Source: Macrolepiota albuminosa (lineage: Eukaryota; Basidiomycota; Agaricomycetes; Agaricales; Agaricaceae). From it: DNA of 64,000 nucleotides. Positions 12,125-24,121 of the stretch are shown one piece after another (positions within the stretch are counted from its first letter, which is position 1; each line of letters begins with the position of its first letter). A program made the position numbers and the translations under genes. The stretch is from the NCBI GenBank assembly GCA_027475525.1, contig JAMWFC010000100.1, positions 248,001 through 312,000 on the forward strand. The letters run 5' to 3'. The notes under the pieces are model-generated. The model did not search any database, was not told the DNA's origin, and worked only from the letters and a program-made list of their open reading frames with translations.

Positions 12125-12922
12125 TTAAAACTGACCAATACCGTAAACTTCTTCCTTTGGAAATCCCACCATCACCAACGATAGCAGGGTAGATTCGACC
12201 ATCAAAGGATTAACAGTTGTTAAATATTTCCGGAACCGATCCCAGCTGAAGTTCTCCTTTGGGTCCTTCAGAAGCTGCTGAACGCTCTGAGGGACGGTTT
12301 GTTTCGTGACGATGAGATGTTGTAGGATAGCAAGGACATCATTGACATCTATCTTGAGCTTATCCGGCCGAAGGCGAGATATGGCGCAGAGTTTGTTTAC
12401 TAGCAATACAGGCACAGTGCAGAGACGAATTCCATCCACCTCGACGTACTTTTTAACCATATCATCTTTCTCTGAGACGTCTGCCTTGGTATTTTTTCCT
12501 GATTCGGCGTCGCAGTGTTTAAATACATTTGCCTTTTTCGCATTGTCTACAGCATTCGGGCTGGTTCGCAGAATCCCTGGAAAGATGACAGTTTCACGTT
12601 TACTCTCGTCCAGATCTATCAAGAGCCGTCTCCAGAAGTCAAACAACCTTCCACTAGAGACATAGAAATCGACATCCTGAAATCCATGTATCAATGAGAT
12701 AACTATTTTGCCAGTGAAAGATCTCTGACCTCTGTATGTCTTTGAGGCAAGTGCAACGGCGCCACCGACAGCATAGTCCAGGTTCAACACTTTCGCTCTT
12801 TCGACAAGGAACTTGAGCATCAACGCGGATGCAGCATTAAGACGTGTGAGACGTGTGATTGGTTTGATGATCGGGACGACAGCCATGCTGCTTGACGACC
12901 TAATCACTGGTACGAGAGACAT
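12125..12922 (-). pseudogene. Nucleotidyltransferase-like gene, cassette A (deleted active site)
   Basis: This is the homologue of the gene at 48635-49315. There the first exon plus the start of the second reads AVGGAVALAMHG...QRHTW|DVDF, which fits the nucleotidyltransferase-fold signature GGxAxxxHGxxRxTxDVDF. Here 14 bases are missing after GGAVALA (near plus-strand 12745), removing the HG and shifting the frame across the intron. The apparent continuous frame reads through intron sequence (the GKIVISLIHGFQ segment). The downstream part, from DVDFYVSSGRLFDFWRR to VPVLLVNKL and DVNDVLAILQHL, is intact. ATG is taken at 12922, after an in-frame upstream MYFSQT. A biochemical role cannot be named. 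Confidence 0.6.
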
Positions 12923-12940
12923 GGTTTGCGAGAAATACAC

Positions 12941-13961
12941 GAGTAAGAACTGTCCTTCAATGTTTTATTAAAGTTGACAGCAGCGTTTAAGTACCTCAAA
13001 CAAAAGTCTTCCCTTTTTATTTCTGAAAAGCGGATCTCAAAGGAACAAACGCTGACAATGGTTGCCAAATCCGAACATATGTCGTCGAAATTACCTGCAA
13101 TTTTGAATAATTGAAAAGAATCAAACAGTACCTTTATTGATATGCTGCATTCTAGGTGGGGTTTCCTTGTGTTCAACGCCCTGCCATGAGTCAAGGAACA
13201 AAACGTTGGTTCTATAAAGACCCTTTTTGAGCCCAACCCTTGTGCTGACAGCCCATACAGAGTAAGTTTGTGCTAACTCAACATGACGCCGAATTTTCAA
13301 ATGGAGGTTTATCGGACTATTACCTTGTCCGCAAGTAATCCACGCCTTGGGGCCTTGTTTGGAAGGCTCTATTAGAATAACTGTCACTAGGTTGCTCCTT
13401 GTTTGTTCTCTTTGACAGGCATTAGGGACACATCGTGGTTGGTCAATTGGTTGCGATTACCGGCGTACAAGACCATCGCCTAAGCGGTGTTCGTTACGTT
13501 GCTCACAGAATTAGAGGCAATGGATGACCGTTGCCTGATCAGGTGCAAGATCATCATAGTATACTTCTTATGAGCCTGGGGGTAAGTGGTATACGAGAAG
13601 ATGATCGTCATAGTGCTATATTGCCTTCCTGAGTAATGTCTGGATTGTCACCACTTGTGGGTGATCTTTTTGTTTTGTACTTCTCGCCTATTTCCCAAAC
13701 CTCAGTTCAAGAATCTTGATCCTTTTTTGTCGTCGGCTCAGAGCCGATGGACATCTACACTATATTATTATGATTCTAAGGATACCGTAGTAGTCTTTGG
13801 TACAATGGTAAGACCGCCCTCAATGGGCCAATAGATCGGTAACCATGAGGTACACCCCATGACCTTACCCTCGCTTGTGTTACAGCAGTCGCTACTGAGT
13901 AACTTCTTCGACCCCTACTCCATTGCATTAGGTCGGATTCACAGACGACATAGACACCACC
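12941..13961. other. Spacer between the two genes of cassette A
   Basis: Only short unconvincing frames occur. From 13381 on it forms the left arm of an inverted repeat with 15052-16023. It includes a short palindrome, tcggctcagagccga, near 13735 that is also present in the other copies of this flank (about 15590 and 48105). Confidence 0.5.
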
Positions 13962-14924
13962 TTACATTCGGTCCTGATTGCGTGACACTGACAAGAAAGA
14001 TTTACCTGCATTCCGTTGAACAAACCTGGGAGATATATATTGGATCGTGAAAGAATAACGCCACACTTACGATGGATTGCTAGCGTGCTTAGCCCGATAT
14101 TCACAGATTTCCATGTGGTTTGGAGATATTCTCCTCTTGAACCATGTCCCAATATAATAGCGAGCCTCTTCTGTTTGAAGCTCTTCGAGGATCTCGCGCT
14201 CCGCCGGATATAACTCTCCAACTGGAGGATAATCTTCAGGTTCGCCGTACCCCACTCGGTACTTGAGTAGGTATTCAAGGAAGACAGAATGCTGTAAGCT
14301 TCCGCGCGTATGGTGATTTTCTAAACCGGTTGGTGGATTCATGAGGAAGTGGACTAAACCTTCTAAAAATGTGTGATATTTTGGAATGAGGACCCCGGCA
14401 TTAACAGCGGAGAGTGAATCTCCTAGTTGTAACGGCTGAAGTCGTTCCAGAGCATCCACGGACATGCCATAATATGATTGCGGAAGAAGAATAATGGCCA
14501 TTGGAATGGGAGAGAGCTTATAGGGCTCTTCTTCGGGGATGTCACGATGTTTCAGACGGATTCCCTTTGGGAACGGCGAGGTACCTATGAGAGGACCGAA
14601 GAAATCCAGATAGTTCATATGGAACGGTATACGTCTATAGAGGCTTTCTCGTAAGACGGCGGCCGACTGTTCCACAAGATGGTCTGGGACTAGAATTTGT
14701 TGATCAAAGAGGGCCGTCGGAACTCTGTAAAGCGGAGCATAGCGCATTGCGTCTTCACCCCAAAGGATACATGGAATACCATGTGCTATCAGCGTGCGTA
14801 GAGCAACGACCCTTTCATGCTGTTGCTGCGCAGATACAGCAGGTGCAATTTCATAATCCATAGACTTTGAGATTAGCCTGAATTGAAGAATCAGTGCTAG
14901 GCCTGGAGAAAAACTTCCAAACAT
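13962..14924 (-). CDS. Cassette A partner protein, WGEDA family (unknown function)
   Basis: Two exons, 14924-14071 and 14025-13962, give about 305 residues. A start at 14861 (MDYEI) is equally possible, and the frame is open further upstream to 15044. Landmarks are LIAHGIPCILWGEDAMRY, PTALFDQQILVPD, IPMAIILLPQSYYGM and VLIPKYHTFLEGLVHFLM. The run from WGEDA to the D.Q.LVPD element resembles the G-x-A ... D-x-D layout of the neighbouring nucleotidyltransferase-like gene. I infer a divergent fold of the same kind, but the catalytic residues are not clear. The copy at 46907-47885 has the same exon structure. Both copies are open, unlike their neighbours, which suggests retained function. Confidence 0.65.
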
Positions 14925-15051
14925 ACAAGCGGATATGGGAAATTGGAAAATTAGACGGAGTAGAATGAGGGAAACACGAGACTCAGTTCTGACGAATCTT
15001 ATTGAAAACCGTGAAACAGTGGCAAACAAAAAGGATGTTGACATTTTGTCT

Positions 15052-15370
15052 TCCTTGAATACTTACTCATGTACCGGGTGGGGTATGGCGAAGCTGAAGA
15101 TTATCCTCCAGTTGGAGAGCTATATCCAGCGGAGCACGAGATCCTCGAAGAGCTTCAAACAGAAGAGGCTCGCTATTATATTGGGACGTGGTTCAAGAGG
15201 AGAATATCTCCAAATTACATGGAAATCCGTGAATATCGGGCTAAGCACGATAGCAATCCATCGTAAGTGTGGCGTTATTCTTTCATGATCCATATATATC
15301 TCCCAGGTTTGTTCAACGGAATGCAGGTAAATCTGTCTTGTCAGTGTCACGCAATCAGGACCGAATGTAA
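15052..15370 (+). pseudogene. WGEDA-family 3' fragment
   Basis: The fragment begins inside the last part of exon 1 (YRVGYGEAEDYPPVGELYP), keeps the intron, and ends at the TAA of exon 2 (15368-15370). It lies head-to-head with the complete minus-strand gene and lacks the first three quarters of the protein. It is a duplication product. Confidence 0.75.
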
Positions 15371-16187
15371 GGTGATGACTATGTCGTCTGTGAATCCGAC
15401 CTAATGCAATGGAGTAGGGGTCGAAGAAGTTACTCAGTAGCGACTGCTGTAACGCAAGCGAGGGCAAGGTCATGGGGTGTACCTCATGGTTATCGATCTA
15501 TTGGCTCATTGAGGGCGGTCTTACCATTGTACCGAAGACTACTACGGCGTCCTTAAACATAATAATAAAGTGTAGATTATGTCCATCGGCTCTGAGCCGA
15601 CGACAAAAGAAGATCAAAATCTTGAACTGAGGTTACTGTCATGAGTCACTATGTTTCGGTAATAGATGTGTATGTTATTAAAACCCTATCTCCACAATAT
15701 GTCGAAGTATTCCTGTTACTCGAGTTGCCCTTTTCTGCGAGGAGTACGAAACAACAACAAAAAGATCACCCACAAGGTGGTTAAAGATACACTATATTTT
15801 ACTACTTACGCCCATTCTCATAAGAAGTATACTATGACGTTTTTGCACCTGATCTGGAAACCATACTAGTTCATCGATTGCCTCTCATTCTGTGAGCGAC
15901 ATTAACCAACACCGCTTATGTGACGGCCTTGTATAGCCACGCTGGTAATGACAACCAATCGACCAACCACGATGTGTCGCTGACACTTGTCAAAAAGAAC
16001 AAACAAGGAGTAACCTAGTGACAGTACGCGAAACGGGAAGAAAGAGCACTGCTTAAGAAGACACATAAGGTCATCAGCCCTTGAAGCTTGAAGCTTGAGC
16101 GTTTGTCTGACCAATCAGCTTGCAGAGTTGACCCTGTGAGAAACCGAGCTCTTTTATTATAGTAGATATTTAATTGTGTAGGTATTG
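15371..16187. other. Repeat-derived spacer
   Basis: No gene is supported. Most of it (to 16023) is the right arm of the inverted repeat and matches the 3' flank of cassette B. The rest leads up to the CCTTC target site of Copia element 2. Confidence 0.5.
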
Positions 16188-16192
16188 CCTTC

Positions 16193-16564
16193 TGTTGAGT
16201 ATAAGACTCACACGACCAGTACGTCATAACAGCATCTTACGTTATCATATCCGGATACGGTTACTTCTCTCATATTTTATTTTCTACTTACCTGGTGGCT
16301 CACTCTCGATCGGTATTTGCTAGGCTTTGCCTTCAAACCTTATTTCTTGTTTTTCCTAAATTAGATACACAGAGCTCTGCCCTCAGTCGTACTACCACAT
16401 ACCGGAGTGACTGAGGGTAAGCTTCCTCTACTTACTTTATTTATTACCACAATACTTATGTACGCCCTGTAGACTAAATAACTGTCTACGTCTACAGGTA
16501 ATATACTCAGTCGTACTACCACATACCGGAGTGACTGAGGACTAAATAACTGTCTACGTCTACA
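16193..16564 (+). repeat. 5' LTR of Copia element 2
   Basis: It runs from TGTTGAGT to GTCTACA. It contains the hairpin CTCAGTCG...TGACTGAG twice (about 16382-16416 and 16506-16540). The terminal motif actaaataactgtctacg also occurs twice. Confidence 0.9.
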
Positions 16565-16578
16565 GGTTATAGGCCCCG
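16565..16578 (+). other. Primer-binding site of Copia element 2
   Basis: ggttataggccccg follows the LTR directly. It is the same half-tRNA initiator-methionine type as in elements 1 and 3. Confidence 0.65.
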
Positions 16579-16681
16579 TTTGCACTTCCCATATATCGTT
16601 GAGCCCTCGCTCCGAAAATAAAAGTCGACCCAACACACAACACATAAACACATACCCCACAACACACCCACCCTCATTAAA

Positions 16682-19600
16682 ATGACAACCACCCACTCAG
16701 CCAACCCCCCGAACTTCCCGAAGGACGCTCACTTTGACGGCACAAATTATGCCACATTTAAAAACTGGATCCTGATCGCGGTGAGAGCATGAGGAGCTCG
16801 CGGTTACCTTGAGGGTACGATACAGAAGCCAGACAGAACAAAACAGGAGGCAGAACTAAAACCCACCGAGTGGTCATCTTTGAACCCATCTCCGGAGGAA
16901 TGGGAGGAGAGGGATGCCTGGACCCTGGGTCTAATTATATACAACACGAAAAATCCAGTGGGTCTGGGAATCAGCATGGACGCATCGGCCGTGGAAGCGT
17001 GGAAAACGCTCAAAGAGAACTATGGAGTTTTCTCTGAGATAGCAGCCATGAACGCAGAGAAGCGACTACGAGCCACTGAATTCGTGGATGGAATGGACTT
17101 CCTAAAGCACGTCGAAGATCTCCGAGAAAAATGGAAGGTGGCGACTGAAAGGGGAGCAAAAATAAGCGATACAACATTCCAGACCATCCTTATCTCTTCC
17201 CTCCCTGAGTCCTGGAACGCAGTAGTAGCGGGAGTGTATGTGTCAACGGAAAGCAAAGACGTCATTGCTGCACTTACAACCCACTGAGACCGGCTGGTCT
17301 CCCAGAAACAAAAGGCCGGATCGTCAGCGATAGCCCTGCAGGCACAATCTAAACCAAGACTGGTATGCGTCAATCCTAACTGCAAACGCACGGGTCACGT
17401 AATCACAAACTGCTACTGGAAACGAGGAGGAAAGGAGGGACAGTTCCCGCCGAACTTCCAAAATAAGGCCAAACTCACCAACACCCCCTCGACCGAGACA
17501 TCGACTCAAACCGCGACTCTGGCAGCAAACGTAGTGGTGACCGCAGACCAAACAACAACCACTGAACCACGGATCACCTATGCCCTGTCAGCCACACTTC
17601 AGGTACCGACCGAAGACACAGGCAACCTGGAAATGGTGAAATGGACCGGTGCCCACATCACTAAAGCAAGGATCACACCCACATATGCAGATTCTGGCGC
17701 GACAGACCATTTCTTCATAGACAGGGAGGAATTCACCAACTACGAAGAGCTGCCCACCCCTATTGACGGACAGGCAGCACCTAAGGGAGCTATGTTCCGG
17801 GTAGTAGGTCGAGGAACAGTGAAACAAGTCTGCAGAACAGCCCAAGGATCATTGGAACTGGTATTCAAAAACGCTCTCCATGCTCCTGATCTCACATCGA
17901 ATCTCATCTCAATTAATTGGTTCGATAAAGCCGGATTTAATGTAGTATTCGGTGGTGGCACTGTTCGCTTCCAAGACCCAAGTGGGAGGGAAGTTCTACG
18001 TGGTACTGGCAAAGGTGGAATGTATTTGCTGAGCACTCTGGGAAGCCCAGGACACCATATAGCCATGACAGCCAAATCCCTCCAGAAACCAGTTAGCTTG
18101 GAAGTGTGGCACCGGAGATTCGGACATGCTAGTGTGAAAACCATCAAAACCACCCTGGCTAAGAATCTCGTCGACGGACTGGAGATAAAGGGCGATCTGA
18201 TGGTACCCGGAATCTGTGAAGATTGTGTTTTTGGCAAACATAGTGCTAGACCCTACGATGCCGAAGTCCTCCCTGAAGGGGCACCGAATGATCGTGTTCA
18301 CGTCGACTTATGAGGACCCTCGAGTGTAGCTTCCTTAGGTGGAGCAGTTTATATGATGGTGGCGGTGGATGGCGGCTCATCGCACATTACAGTGTACTTC
18401 CTGAGCAGAAAAGATGCCGCAACCACGCTCACTGCCTTCACTATATACCACGCTGAGTCAGAGCGACAGACAGGCAGGAAGCTGAGAGAGGTCAGGGTTG
18501 ATGCGGGATGGGAGTGGGTGAACAAATCTTGGAGCACCTATTTTGGAACTCACGGAATAGTTCTACACGTAACAACTCCATATGCCCATGCGCAAAACGG
18601 TGTGGCGGAACGTGCTAACCGGACCATCATGGAGGGGGTACGCTGTGTACTCGCTGAAAGCGGATTACCAAAAAATCTATGGGCCGAGGCAGCGTCTACC
18701 CAGGTGTATACCCGAAACCTGCTTCCTACTTCACATCATCCGAATACCATACCCAAGGAAACCTGGACAGGTCGCTGACAACGTGTGGATCACTTACACC
18801 CCTGGGGATGCTTAGCCTGGGCCAAGGTTCCGGATGAACTGATCAAGTCGAAACTAGAACCCAGATCAGTAAGGGTATGCCTAGTGGGATACGCGAACAG
18901 CGGGTACAGACTCTATGATCAAACCTCAAGGTCAATTGTGACATCATGCGACGTGATTTTTGAGGAGGGTACCGGCCACCGCTCACTCACTGTTATGGGG
19001 GAAAGTGAAGATGACCCAGTTCTTTCGACCCCACGTACTGTCCCAACGCCAACTGCTCCAAGCGTGCTGCTGGCATGCCAACCCGTGGCACCTAGGATTA
19101 GACTGGACAGTGGGCCACTCCATGCAACTGTCCCTGACACCGCCCCTGATCGAGCCCAGGCGCTTACCCCCACGGAATCACACCATACCCCTGATTTTCA
19201 ACTGCCCCTGCGTAGATCGTCGAGGTTGACACAACCGACTCCGGCATTGATTGCAGCCAGGGAGACTCTACAGAGGGAAAGAGATGCACGTGAGGACGGA
19301 GCAGACTGGGCAGCAGGAGGAGACACACCAACGGCACTAGCAGCTGAGAGCCCATTTGGATACTTGTCAACCCTTGCCCCGGACAACGATGACATCACTA
19401 AGACGTCCAAGACATACGCGGAAGCCATGAAACAGCCCCACCTGTGGAAGCCAGCAATGGATGAGGAACTTAAGACGATGGAAGACAGAGGGGTGTTTGA
19501 GTTGGTCGATGAGAAGGAAGTGCCAAAGGATAAGAACGTAGTTGGGTGTCGGTGGGTATACGCGAATAAATTCAATGCGGATGGCAACGTAGTTCGGAGG

Positions 19601-20995
19601 AAGGCTCGGTTAGTGGCTAAGGGGTACTCTCAGGTTGCGGGAGAGGACTTTGACGAAACTTATGCCGCTGTGGTTCGCCTCGAGTCACTGAGGATGTCCG
19701 CTGCAATCGCCGCACAAGAATCGTTCGAGATTTGGCAAGTCGATTTCGTGTCAGCTTACTTAAACAGTATACCGGAGCATGAAGTCTACATGCACCTGCC
19801 CCCTGGTTTCCCGGGAGGGGAGGGAAAGTTGGCAAGACTCCGGAAAACCATTTACGGGCTGATGCAAGGCGGTTTCGACTGGTACTGGACCCTGGACGGC
19901 GCATACGCGGACTTAGGCTACACCAGATCTCGTGCAGACCCTTGCGTACGATCCCGGCAGGTAGGCTCTGAAACCACCATAACCAATACTTTCAACGATG
20001 ACACTTTTGGACTGTCCACTACGAAAGCCGGAGCAACCCTAGCGAAAAGGGAACTAGCGCAAGCCTACGAGGTCAAAGACCTAGGAGACCCCTCCTTCAT
20101 CCTGGGAATGGCCATCCACCGTGATCCCATCACGAAATCAATCACATTGTCCCAGAAAACTTATCTTACCCGAGTACTTGAGCGTTTCAAAATGACAGAA
20201 TGCAGCCCACGTTATACCCCATTACTGTCAGGGATCATCCTCACTGCCGAGATGTCACCCAAAACTGACATAGACCGAGCATTCATGGTGGATAAACCAT
20301 ATGGCCAACTACTTGGAGCTCTGATGTGGGCTCAAGCGGCCACCAGGCCAGATCTATTATTCGCCGTAAATCTCCTTGCCAGATTCCAGTCGAACCCAGG
20401 CCCTGCTCATTGGAAGGCCCTACTACATGTTTTGGCGTATGTCAAAGGGACCTTAGACTACAAAATTGTCTACTCGAGGGAGCTGGGAGGGTCTATCAAA
20501 CCAACAGGGTACGTAGACTCCGACTATGGTGGGGATCTTGATACTAGACGCTCAACGTCTGGGTACGTCTTCATGATGGCCGGAGGGCCAGTCTCCTGGA
20601 GTTCCAAGCATCAGCAGACTGTATCGTTGTCAACCACGGAAGCCGAGTATATATCAATGACGCGCAGCTCCCAACAATCCCTCTGGATGCACAATTTTAT
20701 GGCCGAGATAGGTCTCGAGCAGTCACGACCTGCTATTCTGAAGGTGGACAATACCTCCTCGATTGCCCTGGCCCTATCAACTAAAGGCCATGCACAGGCG
20801 AAGCATATCAACATCCGCCACCATTATATTCGCGAACGTATTCAAGAAGGCGACATAGAAGTCTCACACATACCTTCTTCGGAAAATCTGGCCGACATCT
20901 GCACCAAACCTTTGGCTAGATCGGCACACGATTACCTGGTGGGTCTTATGGGTCTTAGGCCGTCGACCGGTCGCGCGAGTCAGGGGGAGTGTTGA
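16682..20995 (+). pseudogene. Copia gag-pol, one frame with four TGA codons
   Basis: This is a 1,438-codon frame from ATG at 16682. The gag has HFDGTNYATFKNW. The zinc-knuckle-like segment CVNPNCKRTGHVITNC has four instead of two residues between the first cysteines. The protease is YADSGATDHF. Integrase has WHRRFGH, CEDC, the core, and NGVAERANRTIMEG. Reverse transcriptase has KARLVAKGYSQ, IWQVDFVSAYLNS and FNDD (19991-20002) where YVDD is usual. RNase H has STTEAEYISM and NLADICTKPL. TGA stops lie at 16790, 17285, 18311 and 18776. The first aligns to arginine in element 1 and the third to the tryptophan of a WGP motif. It is inactive unless the stops are read through. Confidence 0.9.
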
Positions 20996-21361
20996 GTATA
21001 AGACTCACACGACCAGTACATCATAACAGCATCTTACGTTATCATATCCGGATACGGTTACTTCTCTCATATTTTATTTTCTACTTACCTGGTGGCTCAC
21101 TCTCGATCGGTATTTGCTAGGCTTTGCCTTCAAACCTTATTTCTTGTTTTTCCTAAATTAGATACACGGAGCTCTGCCCTCAGTCGTACTACCACATACC
21201 GGAGTGACTGAGGGTAAGCTTCCTCTACTTACTTTATTTATTACCACAATACTTACGTACGCCCTGTAGACTAAATAACTGTCTACGTCTACAGGTAATA
21301 TACTCAGTCGTACTACCACATACCGGAGTGACTGAGGACTAAATAACTGTCTACGTCTACA
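20990..21361 (+). repeat. 3' LTR of Copia element 2
   Basis: It is 372 bases with three transitions relative to the 5' LTR. The gag-pol stop codon (20993-20995) lies just inside its first bases. Confidence 0.9.
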
Positions 21362-21499
21362 CCTTCATCGTACGATGGTGTCTGGTTTGGACATGTCAGT
21401 ATGGGGAGAGCAAAGGAAATTGCGGTTTCGGGGAGCTTCTCGACCACGTGAGGATCACGTTAGTCGCGCCAATATCAATTGCGTGTAAATTAAACTCCG

Positions 21500-21553
21500 A
21501 ACGCGGATAAAAAAGGCTTGTGCCGTTTGTTCAAGGGTTCTTCACCAGTGTTG
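21500..21553 (+). promoter_or_regulatory. TATA-like element before the F-box gene
   Basis: gataaaaaa at 21506-21514 lies about 40 bases before the ATG at 21554. The upstream 140 bases are all that separate it from the 3' LTR of Copia element 2. Confidence 0.35.
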
Positions 21554-24121
21554 ATGTCTCGACGCTCCGCTCGCCTCGCTGGCTCGACGTCAGTCAGAGC
21601 AAGTCCAAGTGCTGACCTGGAGTCACATGATACAAACCTGGTCATTGTAACGCAGGAGAAATCGCCAGGTATAGATTCTGAAGGAAGTGATGGGCCACCT
21701 ATCGGATCTCAGAAGCGCCGCAAGCAGTCAAATCGAAACGTCTCAAATCTTCACCCCAGTCTTCAGTTGAAAAATGTGCGTGGACGTCGAGGAGCACTGA
21801 AAGATATTGTTGAGATGCCTCTTGACATCCTCCACGAGGTAGATGTCAATTTGGTTTCATAGAGCTTCGACTTATACGATACTGCCAGATTTTCATGTAC
21901 CTTACTCCTGTTGAGGTTTTGTCCCTCTCCCGAATGTGCAAGGCTCTTCGGCGGATTTTGATGACAAAATCGGCTGAATATGTCTGGAAACAAGCGCGAC
22001 TAAACCTTGATGACTTTCCCGACTGTCCTGATGACCTCAACGAAGCGCAATATGCTAGGCTCATTTTCGGTCCACTCTGTGATGTCTGTTCTTCAATTCT
22101 TTATCCGACTTTATCATGACTGATCTTTCTTCAAGTATTGCAACAAGGCAAAAGGACGATATTATATATGGTCTATCCGTCGGTGCTGTTGTGCCTCATG
22201 CTTCACTCGTGAGAACGGGTTACTTCGGTGAGCAATCTAGTTGTGCAGGTCCTCTATGTCTAATAAATGTTTTTCTCTGGGATCTAGGATCTCTAAATTC
22301 TTGGAAGCCGACAAATATCCTAGTCTTCTGCCCGTGTTACCTTCAATCAACTCGCGGACCAAAAGTAATGCAACGTTTTGATGATTGATGTAACATCAAC
22401 CGACACTTTCTCAGCCGAAACCCCTGAAGTTGCTGAATATCGCTCGATCTGCGTAGCATCTGCAATCCGATTAATTGAAGAGTTTGAGAAGTTTAGCCAT
22501 GACTCTGAAGCACAAATAGCTTGGATACAGAAATACAAAGACGAAAGACAAGGTCGGATTGATGTCAGTTGTTTTGTAACTTTTCCGACCCTTCATTCAC
22601 TTGTTACTATAGCACGGTTACTTATGTGAGAAATGGCTGGAAAAACAAGATGGTAAACGTGCCGCTGAACTTGTACGATTTCGCGAGCGCCGATACTGTG
22701 CGTGAGTACTTGTTTGATGTTGAGCCTTTACCACTACACTGACTCTGCTTCATCAGCATCAAACAAAGGTTGACTGATCTTGGTGGGTTTCTTATTTAAC
22801 CGCTTTCTCCCGCATTAACTGAGGATGCTTGTTAGGTTGGGGGAAAGAACTTCAAACGATACCGAATATGAGAAGTTGGCCATCCGTTAACCAACCGAAG
22901 GACCTTACGGATCGCAGTAAGTCACACAATATGACTTGTGTTTTGCTCGATCATATGACAATTTCTTAGTCTGGCAAAATATCAAAAACGATATCATCAG
23001 AAAAATGGAGGAGCATAGGGCCTATCGATTGCAAGAAGATCACTTGGCCGCTCAGCGTCAACGCAGGGGTCTTTTGGAGAGACGTTTGCACGATTTGCAA
23101 CAAAAGCATTGGGGAAAGGTGATCTTCCCTGACATCTTTGATCTTCAATCGACAGGGTCAATTTCGACGCTTATTGAGGCCCCAACGGAGAAAGTCATCG
23201 AATTTTCAGAATCTATGATGCTTGAAGTGGCTCAAGGTTGGCGTCAATCCTGCGACAGACAACTGCGGAATATGGTTATCGCTGGTACATCATCAACGAG
23301 CGAACAAAGTGGTGTAGACCCCCTTTTACTTGCGACCACATTCTTCTCTTGTTGGGAACGATGCAGCAGTGTACTTCAGTATCCTGAAGTACTCAAGGAT
23401 AAATCTGCGACTCTCATCTCCTACACTGAACCATGTCTATGGAATGTGGATGGCAAACGAGTATTCTTCAATGACGAGGCATACTTTCTTGCAAAAGCCA
23501 TTCTGGAAGTGGTAGGATACAACCCTGACACTACAACAAGGGAGCATGTTCAATGGCCTGCGTTTATTGTTGAGTGCCATGGGTGTCCACTGAGTAATCA
23601 GCGGGTTTTGATGGCATGGCCTGTGGCAGTTAGTCATTTTTTGTTCTTTCAATTTTATCCTTCTCATTGGGATCTATAGATCAAACATGCTCTACAGTAT
23701 AGCTATCGCGGCGAGCACCTACGCATGTCACGCGCAGATCTTAGTGACACTGAACTAGGACATGTCCACGAACTTGATGTCAAGACAAATAAATATTCTC
23801 GGCATATCTCGTGTGTTAGATGCAAGGAGTCGCACGTCATGGGTAGCTTGAGATCATTAATGAGCCACATCAAGCAAGAGTTAGTTCGTTCGAGTCCTAC
23901 TTTGTTTGTTTTAACATCTTCCTTGCAGGCATAAGGAAGAATGTCAATTTGAAGACCTGACCTATTCAACAGACTATGTTTTTGCACATGAAATTTCTGG
24001 ATTTTGTCCTCAGCCTAATAGTCCGCTTTTCTTAAAGCCAACAATGACTACAGTGGCATACAAATCACCTGTTGAGATTGACATATCTGACCATCGCATG
24101 GATTGGATCAAGGTCGAATGA
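21554..24121 (+). CDS. F-box protein with cysteine ladder, 11 exons, intact
   Basis: Exons: 21554-21838, 21889-22083, 22136-22227, 22288-22364, 22415-22563, 22613-22701, 22757-22782, 22836-22916, 22970-23628, 23680-23879, 23929-24121. All introns are GT-AG of 46-60 bases and phases match throughout, giving about 681 residues. The F-box is near residues 85-135 (KDIVEMPLDILHEIFMYLTP then LSLSRMCKALRRIL). It is followed by cysteine pairs CDYC and RCCCASC, and near the carboxyl end CVRC. F-box proteins recruit substrates to SCF ubiquitin ligases through Skp1; the substrate here is unknown. A broken, truncated copy lies inverted at 5672-7165. It converges on the kinase pseudogene copy 2. Confidence 0.82.

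Larger units (their letters stand above)
13381..16023. repeat. Inverted repeat around the cassette A partner gene
   Basis: The left arm (about 13381-14285) and right arm (about 15052-16023) are reverse complements over roughly 0.9 kb, with many small differences. The arms contain the 3' end of the WGEDA-family gene and its downstream flank. The unique centre holds the 5' half of that gene. The right arm continues like 47545-48340 of cassette B, so it looks like a separately derived copy of the same flank. Confidence 0.75.
16188..21366 (+). mobile_element. Copia element 2, full length, young
   Basis: Two 372-base LTRs (16193-16564 and 20990-21361) differ at 3 positions by eye. The target duplication CCTTC lies at 16188-16192 and 21362-21366. 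The internal region is a single frame from 16682 to 20995 with four TGA codons and no frameshift. Few changes and intact structure make it the youngest LTR element here. Its 3' LTR ends 192 bases before the ATG of the intact F-box gene, in the same orientation. Confidence 0.92.

Noticed and set aside
12125..12940. Intact 271-codon nucleotidyltransferase-like protein
   Set aside because: The open frame reads through the intron seen in the paralogue, and the active-site HG has been deleted.
16682..20995. Alternative genetic code or programmed UGA read-through
   Set aside because: Host genes here (MON2, GT15, lectins, F-box) use TGA as a normal stop or avoid it internally. CpG decay explains the element stops more simply.
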